This document shows positions 6,684-15,045 of a stretch of 64,000 nucleotides of DNA, in pieces (position 1 is the stretch's first letter; each line of letters starts with the position of its first letter). The stretch is taken from positions 1 to 64,000 of IMG/VR virus record IMGVR_UViG_3300030419_005541, one strand, 5' to 3'. The notes below the pieces were generated by a model. It worked only from the letters and a program-made list of their open reading frames with translations, searched no databases and had not been told where the DNA came from. The position numbers and the translations under genes are program-made. The DNA comes from a virus.

Positions 6684-7495
6684 TGTTTTTATCTGTAGTA
6701 GCTTGTTTCCGGAATGAATCTCATATACTTGAGGAATGGATTGAACATTATCTTAATGAAGGTGTAGACCAATTTATATTATGTGCTAACAGGAATGATG
6801 ATGACTATAAACATATAACGGACCGATATGACAATATTATAATGTATACTGATGATTCTGAATCTATACAATTAGAATGTAAACCACCACACAATAAATA
6901 CGGACCTAATATCTATTCTAAAATGATTTATGAAAATGATAGTGAATGGTTTATGATAGTTGATTTAGATGAGTTTATGTACTCAAGAGGAAAATATAAA
7001 ACTATAAAAGATTTATTAAAAGAACGTGGTTCAGAGTTCGACCAACTTATCGTGCCTAACCTTACGTTCCATAACAAGTTTCCAAATGAAATTAAAACAC
7101 AACCGGAAAGTGTTGTAGATACATTTACCAAATCTTCTTATAAAGACTTAGTAAAATCTATTGTTAAAAAAGAATCTTTACTTAGATGTTATTTACACGA
7201 ACATATAGTAAAAGGAAAAAGTGTTTGTGCTAATCTAAAAGATAGTTATGATTTACAATCTCCGTGGAAAGATAAAGATAAATGGAGAGAATACCCTACA
7301 GGAGAAGTTTTTATACATTCTAATCATTATAGATATCAAAGTAAAGATTTCTTTTTCAATACAAAAACTAATAGAGGATATGCGGATAGGGTGGATAATC
7401 ATAATAGATTAGAAGAGTGGCATTCTGCGAATAACTTAGATTATACAGACGATTTTCAATTAAAAAATAAAAAGAAAATGTATAAAAGAAAATAA
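6683..7495 (+). CDS. GT92/GT2-like glycosyltransferase
   Basis: 270 aa, starts inside the previous stop. N-terminal SVVACFRNESHILEEWIEHYL and a later WFMIVDLDEFMYS (DxD-like metal/sugar-nucleotide motif near residue 95) are characteristic of the DUF23/GT92 and related GT-A families. A region of His/Tyr residues (HSNHYRYQSKDFF) near 215-230 also fits the family. No membrane segments. Likely cytoplasmic transfer of a sugar to DNA, protein or a lipid-linked acceptor; acceptor unknown. Confidence 0.75.
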   Translation: MFLSVVACFRNESHILEEWIEHYLNEGVDQFILCANRNDDDYKHITDRYDNIIMYTDDSESIQLECKPPHNKYGPNIYSKMIYENDSEWFMIVDLDEFMYSRGKYKTIKDLLKERGSEFDQLIVPNLTFHNKFPNEIKTQPESVVDTFTKSSYKDLVKSIVKKESLLRCYLHEHIVKGKSVCANLKDSYDLQSPWKDKDKWREYPTGEVFIHSNHYRYQSKDFFFNTKTNRGYADRVDNHNRLEEWHSANNLDYTDDFQLKNKKKMYKRK

Positions 7496-7540
7496 GATTA
7501 TATTTATATTAGAACAACAAACTTACTTTAGGAGTAAACA

Positions 7541-7924
7541 ATGTTTGATAAATTTATTATTACATACGATGAAAACGGTAACTTCACAAGTTCCGCTCAT
7601 CCTAATGGTTGGAGTGAACAATTCTCAGGTTCATTTGCTGACCGTGCTTCCGTTCTTAAAGCTCAGATACAAGGATACTATCCTACTGCTTCAGTTGATT
7701 TAGTTTCAACAGGTTCTTCTGATTTTATTGTCGCTTGTCAAGTAGCAGATGGCGATGTAAGAAGTATATGGAATCGTCAAGAGCAAAGTAAATTTGATAC
7801 AGAAGATTACATTGCACAAGGATTGAGTACGAACAGAGTGATATATCAAACTATTCATAACGGGACTTTAGCTAAGTCTTGTGATAAATGGGTTGGCATA
7901 TATACCGCATCAATAGCTGAGTAA
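7541..7924 (+). CDS. Hypothetical protein, 127 aa
   Basis: Strong ribosome site TTAGGAG before the ATG and a TATTTAT element at 7501-7507. Neutral, beta-rich sequence beginning MFDKFIITYDENG with a conserved-looking HPNGWSEQFSGSF. Two Cys (near 68 and 113). No family recognised. It starts a new unit after a 45-base gap. Confidence 0.6.
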   Translation: MFDKFIITYDENGNFTSSAHPNGWSEQFSGSFADRASVLKAQIQGYYPTASVDLVSTGSSDFIVACQVADGDVRSIWNRQEQSKFDTEDYIAQGLSTNRVIYQTIHNGTLAKSCDKWVGIYTASIAE

Positions 7925-7954
7925 ACAATAAAACAATAAAATAAGAGGTTATAA

Positions 7955-8134
7955 ATGAGTAGACGAAAAATTTCTACCTTGTTAAAGGGTGAGAAACGTT
8001 TGGAGAATGAGTCCTATGAGGAATTCAAACTTAGACGTAAAGCAGAGAAATTATTATTAAAACAATATCTTAAAGGGCAACCTGTTGAACCTACACAAGG
8101 TGTTCCAAGAGAAAATCTAACATCTTGGAAATGA
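7955..8134 (+). CDS. Small basic protein, 59 aa
   Basis: Ribosome site AAGAGGT before ATG. The product is strongly charged (Arg/Lys/Glu), helical, with a Pro-containing C-terminal tail ending SWK. It overlaps the next gene by ATGA. No function recognised. Confidence 0.6.
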   Translation: MSRRKISTLLKGEKRLENESYEEFKLRRKAEKLLLKQYLKGQPVEPTQGVPRENLTSWK

Positions 8135-8307
8135 AACAAAAACTCAAACTAAAAGAAACTTACTTCTCACATAACGGAACTCTGTATAAAGGTGATAAAG
8201 TTCTCACTACAGACCCTATGTGGATGACTAAAGATATTGTCAAAGTGACAGACTTGTCAGGAAGAATTTACAGATTAGAAAGTAAGTTACTGACAGATAG
8301 TCACTAA
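8131..8307 (+). CDS. Small protein with KOW/SH3-like look, 58 aa
   Basis: Start set at ATG 8131 (ATGA overlap with the preceding stop). Sequence YFSHNGTLYKGDKVLTTDPMWMTKDIVKVTDLSGRIYRLESKLL resembles a small SH3-type beta barrel (a G-D-x-V turn followed by strands). No catalytic motif. Unknown role. Confidence 0.55.
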   Translation: MKQKLKLKETYFSHNGTLYKGDKVLTTDPMWMTKDIVKVTDLSGRIYRLESKLLTDSH

Positions 8308-8314
8308 ATTCTTA

Positions 8315-8341
8315 TTAGTATACTTTTTGTATATAATATAG
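8315..8341 (+). promoter_or_regulatory. Second-class promoter before hsp20
   Basis: TTAGTATACTTTTTGTATATAATATAG: a TATAAT-like -10 (8331-8338 region) with no TTGACA. The first 18 bases are almost identical to the sequence before the pilin cluster at 30772, which suggests a shared regulator or sigma specificity. Confidence 0.5.
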
Positions 8342-8404
8342 TAACGAATCGCTCAAGTGAGGATTCGAGTTAGTTCAAATGAATAACAACATAGGAGAAA
8401 TAAA

Positions 8405-8860
8405 ATGACTATATTTCATAAAATAGATAGAGACGCTTTCTTATCACCATTCGATAAAGTGTATGACCAAATGATGGAAGCACACTTTCCTGAAGTAGTA
8501 AAACAAGTTGGCGTAAATCCAATGCAAGGTACTGCATATCCAAAAGTTAATGTATACGAATATGAAGACAAGGTAGGTGTAATAGCTGAGATACCTGGTC
8601 TTGATAAGAAACATATCGACATCGAAGTTGAAGATGGCATCCTCACCGTCTCAGGTGACAAGCATGGTTTACCTGAAGATAACGGTGCTAAAGTAATTCG
8701 TAGAGAATTAAAGACCAGCTCTTTCAAGAGGTCGTTCACTCTCGGTGAAGAACTTGATGGCGATAGTATAGATGCTAACTTTAAAGATGGTATCTTATCT
8801 ATATCTATTCCGAAGATAGCTCCAAAAAAGCCAAAGGTTAATAAAGTTAAAATCAAGTGA
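8405..8860 (+). CDS. hsp20: Small heat shock protein Hsp20 (alpha-crystallin domain)
   Basis: 151 aa, ribosome site AGGAGA. The alpha-crystallin domain spans about residues 40-140: VNVYEYEDKVGVIAEIPGL, IEVEDGILTVSG, FKRSFTLGEELD and the signature ANFKDGILSISIPK (A-x4-G-x-L). C-terminal Lys/Pro tail. Hsp20 acts as an ATP-independent holdase; it is a regular feature of marine T4-like phages, probably protecting virion or host proteins during replication. It has its own second-class promoter. Confidence 0.95.
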   Translation: MTIFHKIDRDAFLSPFDKVYDQMMEAHFPEVVKQVGVNPMQGTAYPKVNVYEYEDKVGVIAEIPGLDKKHIDIEVEDGILTVSGDKHGLPEDNGAKVIRRELKTSSFKRSFTLGEELDGDSIDANFKDGILSISIPKIAPKKPKVNKVKIK

Positions 8861-9033
8861 GACTAATTCCCGTTAACGGAGAATTATATTTGCTTAAAGG
8901 CAAAGTGTCGGTTGATACTAACTTCACTACTGAAGAGTTGAAGAAGCAGTATTCAGCCGACACCGTGCTACGTAATAATAATAAATGGTATTTAGTAGAA
9001 AAAGTAATTGAGGCAGAATGGGAAGACTTGTAA
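8857..9033 (+). CDS. Small protein, 58 aa
   Basis: GTG start overlapping the hsp20 stop (GTGA), so translation is coupled. Sequence begins RLIPVNGELYLLKGKVSVD and contains NKWYLVEKVIEAEWEDL, a beta-rich fold. No family recognised. Confidence 0.55.
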   Translation: MRLIPVNGELYLLKGKVSVDTNFTTEELKKQYSADTVLRNNNKWYLVEKVIEAEWEDL

Positions 9034-9045
9034 CTATTTATTATT

Positions 9046-9255
9046 ATGAAAGACGGATTTATAACAATCACTAATTTCCTTAGTGAAAATAATATTGATA
9101 ACTTAGAGAAGTTTGTTACTAAACTTCCTGTATTTCCTAAATTCATACAAACTATATTAGCTCATAGACATCAAGATTATTCGTTTAGCAGAGAAGATAT
9201 GGATAGACTTTTTCTGTATTTAATGCGAGATGACGAGAATCAAGCGAGGGCTTAA
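9046..9255 (+). CDS. Hypothetical protein, 69 aa
   Basis: Preceded by TATTTATTATT (9035-9045) and no clear ribosome site. A FITITNFLSENN start and acidic C-terminal helix are visible. It overlaps the J-domain gene by one base. Unknown function. Confidence 0.5.
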   Translation: MKDGFITITNFLSENNIDNLEKFVTKLPVFPKFIQTILAHRHQDYSFSREDMDRLFLYLMRDDENQARA

Positions 9256-9767
9256 TGAATGAGTATGACATACTTCAATTAAAAAAACTAAAAGCAAAGC
9301 AAACATTTTTAGAATCAGTACACGAAGAAAAGAATTATATATTCCAATCTAAAGCAGTACCTATGTTCCATAAAGACTTTGCTGAAATTATTCCAAAACC
9401 TGAACAACAAAAATATAAGAATGAAAAAAAGAAACCACGTAAACTTGTAAATGATGTATTTAAAAAACTTTCTACAAAACTACATCCTGATAGAGGTGGT
9501 GATAAAGAACTATTTCAGAAAGCAAATGAAGCAAAAGAGAATAATAATCTATCAGAATTATTAGACATTGCTAATGAAGTTAATATCAAAATAGAAGATG
9601 ATGTGACTATGATACCAATATTAAAAGAAAAAAATAGTATAGTAGAGAAAACTATAGAGATGATTGATAAAAGTTTAGCGTGGCAATGGTATCATATGGG
9701 TGAAAAAGAGAAGGAACAAGCTTATCCTGTTTTCTTAGAAATATTAAAGAAAGAATTGTCTAAGTAA
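9255..9767 (+). CDS. J-domain (DnaJ-like) protein
   Basis: 170 aa. A minimal J-domain lies near residues 60-105: FKKLSTKLHPDRGGDKELFQKANEAKE, with the diagnostic HPD tripeptide flanked by the usual helices. N- and C-terminal parts are Lys/Glu-rich coils. No Gly/Phe or zinc domain, so it would be a type III J protein that recruits host DnaK to a phage-specific substrate. Confidence 0.75.
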   Translation: MNEYDILQLKKLKAKQTFLESVHEEKNYIFQSKAVPMFHKDFAEIIPKPEQQKYKNEKKKPRKLVNDVFKKLSTKLHPDRGGDKELFQKANEAKENNNLSELLDIANEVNIKIEDDVTMIPILKEKNSIVEKTIEMIDKSLAWQWYHMGEKEKEQAYPVFLEILKKELSK

Positions 9768-9780
9768 TATTTAATATTAT

Positions 9781-10668
9781 ATGTTAGAATCATTCAAAAA
9801 ATTCCCTGCCTTGGTGGGTGCTTCAGCATTTTTTGTAGCATTCAATGCGGCGTTCTTTTCAATATTCGGATTAAGTAAATTGTTCTCCGGAGCATTTTGG
9901 TCTGTAGTATTGATGGCTACTTCGTTAGAAGTTGGTAAACTTGTTACGGCAAGTTTTGTTTATCAGTATTGGAATAAGATTAGTAATCTAATGAAAACAT
10001 ATTTGATTACTGCTGTAGTCACATTAATACTTATTACATCTATAGGTATCTTTGGATTCTTATCAAATGCTTATCAAGGAGCTACATTAAACTTTACAAA
10101 AGAATCTACAGCACTATTAGCACTTGAAGAAAGATTAGACCAATTAGAAGAAGATAAACAATTTTTAAAAGAAGAATTAGATGCTCAGGTACAAGACTTA
10201 CCTGATAACTATCGTACTGCTCGTAGAAAATTACGTGAACAATATAATCCTATGATACAAGATGTATCTAAAAAGATTATAGATATGAAACAAGAAATAG
10301 CTGATGTAGAAATTGGTCTTGTACAAACAGGAGTTGATGTAGGACCAGCAATATTTGTAGCAAAAGTTTTTGGCACGGATGTAGATACCGTTGTCACTTG
10401 GTTGATTTTTATTTTTATATTTGTCTTTGACCCATTAGCAGTTGTGCTAACAATCGGTTTTAATATTGCATTAGGTACTCGTGAGATGGAAATGTATATT
10501 AAAGAAGAGGAAGAAGAGGAATCAACATCTGTTGAAATAGAACCTGACGTAGATGATATACCTGATATTGGAGAGGATAAGTCTGATGTACACGTTCCAT
10601 CTTCCTATGATGTAGTTGAGAAAGTAAAAGGAATATTTACAGGAAAAGACGGACACAAAATAAACTAA
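9781..10668 (+). CDS. Integral membrane protein with periplasmic/cytoplasmic coiled coil
   Basis: 295 aa. Hydrophobic segments at about 9-31, 37-62, 71-96 and 200-230; between the third and fourth lies a charged coiled coil (about 105-185), and the C-terminus is very acidic (EEEEEE, then DVDDIPDIGED). Similar four-TM proteins with an internal coil are conserved in marine T4-like phages without known function. Possible roles are membrane anchoring of replication or lysis control; not established. Confidence 0.6.
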   Translation: MLESFKKFPALVGASAFFVAFNAAFFSIFGLSKLFSGAFWSVVLMATSLEVGKLVTASFVYQYWNKISNLMKTYLITAVVTLILITSIGIFGFLSNAYQGATLNFTKESTALLALEERLDQLEEDKQFLKEELDAQVQDLPDNYRTARRKLREQYNPMIQDVSKKIIDMKQEIADVEIGLVQTGVDVGPAIFVAKVFGTDVDTVVTWLIFIFIFVFDPLAVVLTIGFNIALGTREMEMYIKEEEEEESTSVEIEPDVDDIPDIGEDKSDVHVPSSYDVVEKVKGIFTGKDGHKIN

Positions 10669-10676
10669 AAAAAAGG

Positions 10677-10705
10677 TTGTCCTGTATTAATATTTTTATT
10701 ATATT
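10677..10705 (+). promoter_or_regulatory. Early-type promoter before transglycosylase
   Basis: GGTTGTCC (-35 TTGTCC 10677-10682) and TATATT 10700-10705; spacer 17, TGTATTAATATTTTTAT as in the family. Confidence 0.7.
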
Positions 10706-10729
10706 CTCGTAAACAAACCAGGAGATGTA

Positions 10730-11305
10730 ATGAATAAAGAATCATTTATGTTGGGCGTTAGTCTAACCTGTTTATGTGTAATGTTAATAGGACCTAAGGT
10801 ACTAAACGTTTCACACACATTATGTGAAACAGAACCGGACACGTTGAAAGTAGAAGTTGTTCAACCAACACCAAACTTTCAATTAGAAGCTCATCAGATA
10901 AGTTCATCATTAAACAAATCAAAACTAAAACATTTACTAATATACACTTATGCTCTTTGTCAAGAGTATGATGTAGATTACAATTTAGTTAAGGCTATAA
11001 TCTCTACAGAATCAAGTTGGAATCATAAGGCAGTATCAAAGAGTGATGCACGTGGTCTTATGCAAATCAAACCACAAACAGCCTTTGCTGAGTTCAAAAC
11101 ACCATCAGGTGATTTATATGACCCTTATGTAAATGTAACATTAGGTGTTATGTATTTATCCAAGTTAACTCATAAGTATAGTATGAATACTTTAGAAAAA
11201 GTATTGACTGCTTATAGTCACGGACCGACAGCTACTAAAGGTTATAGTGGACATTATGTAGCGAGTAACTTTTACGTAAACAAAGTATTGGAGAATTTAA
11301 ATTAA
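10730..11305 (+). CDS. SLT-type lytic transglycosylase
   Basis: 191 aa, ribosome site CAGGAG. An N-terminal hydrophobic segment (about 8-24) could be a signal anchor or signal-arrest-release sequence. The catalytic domain starts near residue 78: VKAIISTESSWNHKAVSKSDARGLMQIKP contains the catalytic Glu (ES) and the GLMQ motif, and YDPYVNVTLGVMYLSKL and TAYSHGP follow, the three classic Slt motifs. It cleaves peptidoglycan between MurNAc and GlcNAc. Unlike a virion lysin it has its own early-type promoter, so it may serve host wall remodelling or lysis. Confidence 0.85.
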   Translation: MNKESFMLGVSLTCLCVMLIGPKVLNVSHTLCETEPDTLKVEVVQPTPNFQLEAHQISSSLNKSKLKHLLIYTYALCQEYDVDYNLVKAIISTESSWNHKAVSKSDARGLMQIKPQTAFAEFKTPSGDLYDPYVNVTLGVMYLSKLTHKYSMNTLEKVLTAYSHGPTATKGYSGHYVASNFYVNKVLENLN

Positions 11306-11313
11306 AAAACCGG

Positions 11314-11343
11314 TTGACCTGTATAGTAAAAAAGTGCTATATT
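11314..11343 (+). promoter_or_regulatory. Early-type promoter
   Basis: CCGGTTGACC with -35 TTGACC 11314-11319, 18-base spacer, TATATT 11338-11343. Drives the group of small genes from 11369. Confidence 0.85.
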
Positions 11344-11368
11344 CTGTTATGATTAAAAAGGAGTTATA

Positions 11369-11722
11369 ATGAATAAAATATATGATAGAGATTCATCGAT
11401 TGATTTTTGGGATGCAATCAATGAGTTACTTTCAAACATCAAAAAAGATTATTCTCGTTGGTCTGATTGGGACGAAGGTATCCAAAAATTCAATGAGGGT
11501 ATTGATTTCAAGATTGGTAAGAAATACACTAAGATACTTCAAGGAAGTTCTGTTTGGGGCTTTGTCGCTAATGGTGATGGAGTTCTAAAAGGGATACCTT
11601 ACAAGAAAGGTGATGTGTTCAAAGCCGCAGGTTGGGCTGCTCCCGCTAAATGGGCGAGAGGTAACATCTTTGATTCAAATCAAAATTACTTCAGATGGAC
11701 CGGTCCTGATTATTTAATTTAA
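11369..11722 (+). CDS. Hypothetical early protein, 117 aa
   Basis: Ribosome site AAAAAGGAG. Trp/Lys/Gly-rich sequence: helical N-terminal half, then a beta-like VWGFVANGDGVLKGIPYKKGDVFKAAGWAAPAK. No family recognised. First gene behind an early promoter, so likely an early host-takeover or replication accessory protein. Confidence 0.6.
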   Translation: MNKIYDRDSSIDFWDAINELLSNIKKDYSRWSDWDEGIQKFNEGIDFKIGKKYTKILQGSSVWGFVANGDGVLKGIPYKKGDVFKAAGWAAPAKWARGNIFDSNQNYFRWTGPDYLI

Positions 11723-11740
11723 CTAATTGGAGAATAGTAA

Positions 11741-12046
11741 ATGAACAATAACATAGTAGATAAGGTCGAGAATCACATCAAAGAGATGTACAGATTCAAT
11801 GACCCTTCAGTAAAAAATATAATGTTAGAAGTGAAAGATTCTAACGTTCCGATGCCTGTAAAGGTTCAATTGGTAACGAAGTTGAGTCAAGCTTCTGATA
11901 AAATAAGTGGAAAGTGGACACCTGCTTCTCAACTGATGAGAGCACCTAAGTTCTCTACGAGACATAGAAAGACTTCGTATAGAGCAAAGTACTCAGGTAA
12001 CTTCAGTGGTGGCGGTCCGGGCTCTGCTAAAAATACGAGGCAGTAA
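11741..12046 (+). CDS. Hypothetical protein, 101 aa, basic tail
   Basis: Ribosome site TGGAG. Helical N-terminal half and a basic, Ser/Gly-rich C-terminal tail (RHRKTSYRAKYSGNFSGGG) that could bind nucleic acid. Overlaps the next gene by one base. Confidence 0.5.
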   Translation: MNNNIVDKVENHIKEMYRFNDPSVKNIMLEVKDSNVPMPVKVQLVTKLSQASDKISGKWTPASQLMRAPKFSTRHRKTSYRAKYSGNFSGGGPGSAKNTRQ

Positions 12047-12249
12047 TGACTATAAATGAGTTAATAGAAAAACTTGAAGACATCGAAGGCACAGCAGGAG
12101 ATGCTTACTCTTGTTGTCCTGAAGGTGATATAGGTACAGACACATCAGATACTATGTACTATATTAATCACGTTCAAGATGAACTTGAAAAGTTGGTAAT
12201 AGAATTAAAAAAAGATAAGTATCAACTGACTAATGATGCAGGTTCTTGA
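12046..12249 (+). CDS. Small acidic protein, 67 aa
   Basis: TAATG overlap with the previous gene. Acidic, with a CC pair near residue 24 and two predicted helices (INELIEKLEDIEG; VQDELEKLVIELKKDK). Unknown function. Confidence 0.5.
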   Translation: MTINELIEKLEDIEGTAGDAYSCCPEGDIGTDTSDTMYYINHVQDELEKLVIELKKDKYQLTNDAGS

Positions 12250-12631
12250 TGTCTGTATAAATTACGGATGTAACAATAAGAGAGCATCAAGTGGTGCGAA
12301 GAGTAAGGGTGATAAACTTCGCCCTTATTGCGGTCGTTGCCATATGGCAGTTCGTGGTAAGACTACATATAAAGAAGGTGTAGTACCTGTAAAGAAAACT
12401 TATTGTGAAAACAAAGATGGTAGATTAGGATTTATATGTGCTACTAAAGGAGCTACATTGTTTTCGTGTATGTTAGATATGGACCACATAGAACCTGAAG
12501 CACAAGGCGGACAAAATGTTCCTGAGAACATACAAACACTTTGTAAGAATTGTCACGCACGTAAATCTTGGGAAGATGGTGATGGTAGAATACAAAGTCC
12601 AAGAAAAAATAGAAAGTTAATCTATAGTTAG
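12233..12631 (+). CDS. HNH endonuclease
   Basis: 132 aa starting within the end of the previous gene. HNH signature LDMDHIEPEAQGG..VPENIQTLCKNCHARKS near residues 80-110, with the catalytic DH, central Asn and CxxC. Additional zinc ligands CINYGC and YCGRCH upstream. Small stand-alone HNH proteins in T4-like phages are often free-standing homing endonucleases or packaging-associated nucleases. A second, related one is at 43223 (shared KxYCENxDGxLGFxC motif). Confidence 0.8.
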   Translation: MMQVLDVCINYGCNNKRASSGAKSKGDKLRPYCGRCHMAVRGKTTYKEGVVPVKKTYCENKDGRLGFICATKGATLFSCMLDMDHIEPEAQGGQNVPENIQTLCKNCHARKSWEDGDGRIQSPRKNRKLIYS

Positions 12632-12646
12632 ATATTTATATATATA

Positions 12647-13363
12647 ATGTTTTTAAGTGAGATATTACATCCCGTACATCCTCAAAAGTTTCGTGAAGAA
12701 ATATTAGGAAAAAGATATTACTATTGGAGAGCACCTGTAGGTGCAACTGATAGATATCAATCTTTATATTCTTGGCAACGCTTCGAAGATTATTTAAATG
12801 ATTGGCGTAATGCTAATCACGTTCAGTTAGCGGCTATGACATCTGAAGGAAAACCTAAACACGGTCATAAGTGGGATAAAGGTAAAGATGGTACACTTAG
12901 TAAATCAGATGTGTACAATTATTGGAGACACGGACATTCTATAGTTATACCTTTTTGTGAATTTCAATCACAAGAATTATGGACCGTTAATAATACTATT
13001 GAACGTGCTATGCCTTTTGGAAGAGGTTGTGCTAATATGTATTGTTCTTCACGACAAGGTGCAAAAACATTTGAACCACATAGAGATAGTACAGAAAACT
13101 TTTTATTTCATATAGACGGACAGGTTGAATGGACTTTTTATGAAAAGACTAACGACAAAAAGAATTTAAAGAAAAGTAATCAAGTAATATTAGGCACCGG
13201 AGATTTGTTATACATACCAATAGGTATGTGGCACTCGACTAAACCATTAGGACCAAGATTGACAGCGAGTGTACACTTTCAACCTGAACCGGGAAAGGTT
13301 GTTAGAGATAAGATGTATGATTGGTATAGATGGTTTGAGTATCAAAGGGAGATAAAACTATAA
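12647..13363 (+). CDS. JmjC/cupin-like Fe-2OG oxygenase
   Basis: 238 aa after a TATTTAT element (12633-12639). Double-stranded beta-helix landmarks: FEPHRDSTENFLFHIDGQVEWTF (H-x-D iron ligands near residue 147) and GDLLYIPIGMWHSTKPLG (distal His near 190), as in JmjC/cupin-8 hydroxylases such as ribosomal oxygenases. Probable hydroxylation of a protein side chain or nucleotide; substrate unknown. Confidence 0.7.
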   Translation: MFLSEILHPVHPQKFREEILGKRYYYWRAPVGATDRYQSLYSWQRFEDYLNDWRNANHVQLAAMTSEGKPKHGHKWDKGKDGTLSKSDVYNYWRHGHSIVIPFCEFQSQELWTVNNTIERAMPFGRGCANMYCSSRQGAKTFEPHRDSTENFLFHIDGQVEWTFYEKTNDKKNLKKSNQVILGTGDLLYIPIGMWHSTKPLGPRLTASVHFQPEPGKVVRDKMYDWYRWFEYQREIKL

Positions 13364-14074
13364 ATGAAAATAGATGTATTAGATAAAGGATTTATTGAAG
13401 TAGTAGATTCACTTGGAAATGATTTAACGGTTGTTAATTCTGCTCGTGTATCATTTGGTAAAAGAAAATCTGTATGGTCATCTGCGGATAGAAGGTTGTG
13501 TCACTACTTAGCAAAACATAAACACTACTCACCATTCAGACACTTACAGGTTCAGTTCCACTTAAAGGCACCTGAGTTCGTAATGCGACAATGGTATAAA
13601 CACGTTGTAGGTATTGAGACTACTTCTAATGCTTCAACTAAAGACCACGCTTGGAATGAGATAAGTGGTAGGTATGTTCCTGTAGAAGAATTTTATATAC
13701 CATCTGTTTGGAGAAAACAATCAGAAGATAATAAACAAGCTTCTGAAGGTGAGTTAGATGACCTACAACAGAAACGTATGAATATGACTTACAATGTATT
13801 TATGAATCAAGTTGAAATGGCTTACGATAGAATGATTGAAGCGGGTGTTGCAAAAGAACAAGCAAGAATAATGTTACCACTTTCACAATACACCGAAGTA
13901 TATTGGACAGCATCATTTCAAGCTATTATGAATTTTATTGAGTTACGAAATGAACAAACGTCACAATGGGAGATACAGGAATATGCTAAAGCATTATTGG
14001 AATGTATGTATGATACTTTTCCAAAGATAACTGAGATATGGGCGAAAGCACATGGTTGGGATGAGACAAGATAA
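13364..14074 (+). CDS. thyX: Flavin-dependent thymidylate synthase ThyX
   Basis: 236 aa, adjacent to the previous stop. ThyX landmarks: HKHYSPFRHLQVQFHLKAP, RQWYKH, then NEISGRYVP near residue 92, and RIMLPLSQYTEVYWTASFQAIMNFIELR. The canonical RHRx7S motif is stretched here by an inserted VVGIETTSNASTKDHAW segment between RQWYKH and NEISGRY. ThyX methylates dUMP using methylene-THF and FAD, feeding dTTP to phage DNA. Confidence 0.9.
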   Translation: MKIDVLDKGFIEVVDSLGNDLTVVNSARVSFGKRKSVWSSADRRLCHYLAKHKHYSPFRHLQVQFHLKAPEFVMRQWYKHVVGIETTSNASTKDHAWNEISGRYVPVEEFYIPSVWRKQSEDNKQASEGELDDLQQKRMNMTYNVFMNQVEMAYDRMIEAGVAKEQARIMLPLSQYTEVYWTASFQAIMNFIELRNEQTSQWEIQEYAKALLECMYDTFPKITEIWAKAHGWDETR

Positions 14075-14270
14075 AATTTATAACAGACCAAACAACGAAG
14101 TTTTAGTTAAATCTGAAGATAACAAACTTTATATAATCTGTCACAAAAAAGAACAGATGCAAAATGTTATAGATAGAATGACTACAGATAATTGTAAGTT
14201 AACCGAATACGAGGAATGGGATGGACAATATCTTATGACATTTGAAGTAGGAGAAGATATTCCAAATTAA
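14052..14270 (+). CDS. Small protein, 72 aa
   Basis: Overlaps the end of thyX; ATG 14061 is an alternative start. Polar, mixed alpha/beta (EVLVKSEDNKLYIICHKKEQMQNVIDRM). No family recognised. Confidence 0.5.
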   Translation: MVGMRQDKIYNRPNNEVLVKSEDNKLYIICHKKEQMQNVIDRMTTDNCKLTEYEEWDGQYLMTFEVGEDIPN

Positions 14271-14283
14271 TTTAAAAAAACGG

Positions 14284-14313
14284 TTGACACGTATTGGTTT
14301 TTATTACTATATT
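14284..14313 (+). promoter_or_regulatory. Early-type promoter (consensus copy)
   Basis: TTGACA 14284-14289, 18-base spacer, TATATT 14308-14313, followed by TAAGTGTTATGAGAGA. From -35 to the start region it is nearly identical to the promoter at 34211. Confidence 0.9.
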
Positions 14314-14321
14314 TAAGTGTT

Positions 14322-14414
14322 ATGAGAGAGAAAGGAAAGACATTGAAATCGAGAAAATTTAAAAATAGAAAACAAATGCTTAATTTTTTCAAACAACTAA
14401 AGGAGTCTAAATGA
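14322..14414 (+). CDS. Possible 30-aa basic leader ORF
   Basis: ATG at 14322 lies at the expected transcription start, so a leaderless start or the in-frame TTG at 14343 (with AAAGGA upstream) would be needed. It ends in an ATGA overlap with the next gene. Lys/Arg/Phe-rich. Low support. Confidence 0.25.
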   Translation: MREKGKTLKSRKFKNRKQMLNFFKQLKESK

Positions 14415-14653
14415 CTATAAATGAAATAATTATCGAGGCGTTACACGACCCTGATAATTGGACTGCAGATGGTTCTGTAGATTGGAACTTTATTGATTCT
14501 GATTTATGGCTTCATCCTGAGTCAAAGAAGTTCTCTGATGAAGAGAAGATTTTAGGGTTGGATAATTTTCCTGATGAGTTGATTCCGCAAACGGAATTGA
14601 TTGATGGTGTTCATACACCAATCAATGCTCGTCAGACTCATCCACTACCTTAG
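14411..14653 (+). CDS. Hypothetical early protein, 80 aa
   Basis: Ribosome site AAAGGAG. Acidic, Trp/Asp-rich (NWTADGSVDWNFIDSDLWLHP). No family recognised; first well-supported gene behind the consensus early promoter. Confidence 0.55.
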   Translation: MTINEIIIEALHDPDNWTADGSVDWNFIDSDLWLHPESKKFSDEEKILGLDNFPDELIPQTELIDGVHTPINARQTHPLP

Positions 14654-14661
14654 GAGTTAAA

Positions 14662-15045
14662 ATGAAAAGAATATCATTATCTTGGTTGCATATCCTTATA
14701 GTAGCGGTAGCATTTTTATATTCATTTACAAAAGGTCAAGACTATCCGTATATGATACCTGACCCGATACTATTACAGGAACAAGCTAATTCAGTTGAAC
14801 GACCTGAGATTATAGCATATCAGTTAGTACCTGGTAGAGATTTATATTGTCACTTTGAAATACAAATTGTAGAAGCATTTGCTTGGAATAATATACCTGA
14901 GATGCAACGTGAGGAAACAAAAGAAATTGTTATAGATAGAATTGTTTTTGAACATACTAATCCTTGGGCGGTTAATGAAATGTTCTACATAGATGATAAG
15001 GCATATTTCTTAGTACGTGTTCCTTATCAAGGACACGAATGGTAA
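14662..15045 (+). CDS. Exported or membrane-anchored protein, 127 aa
   Basis: N-terminal MKRISLSWLHILIVAVAFLY is a signal peptide or anchor; the rest is hydrophilic with a QLVPGRDLYCHFEIQIVEAF strand region and a single Cys. Ribosome site TAGGAG. Unknown function outside or at the inner membrane. Confidence 0.55.
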   Translation: MKRISLSWLHILIVAVAFLYSFTKGQDYPYMIPDPILLQEQANSVERPEIIAYQLVPGRDLYCHFEIQIVEAFAWNNIPEMQREETKEIVIDRIVFEHTNPWAVNEMFYIDDKAYFLVRVPYQGHEW

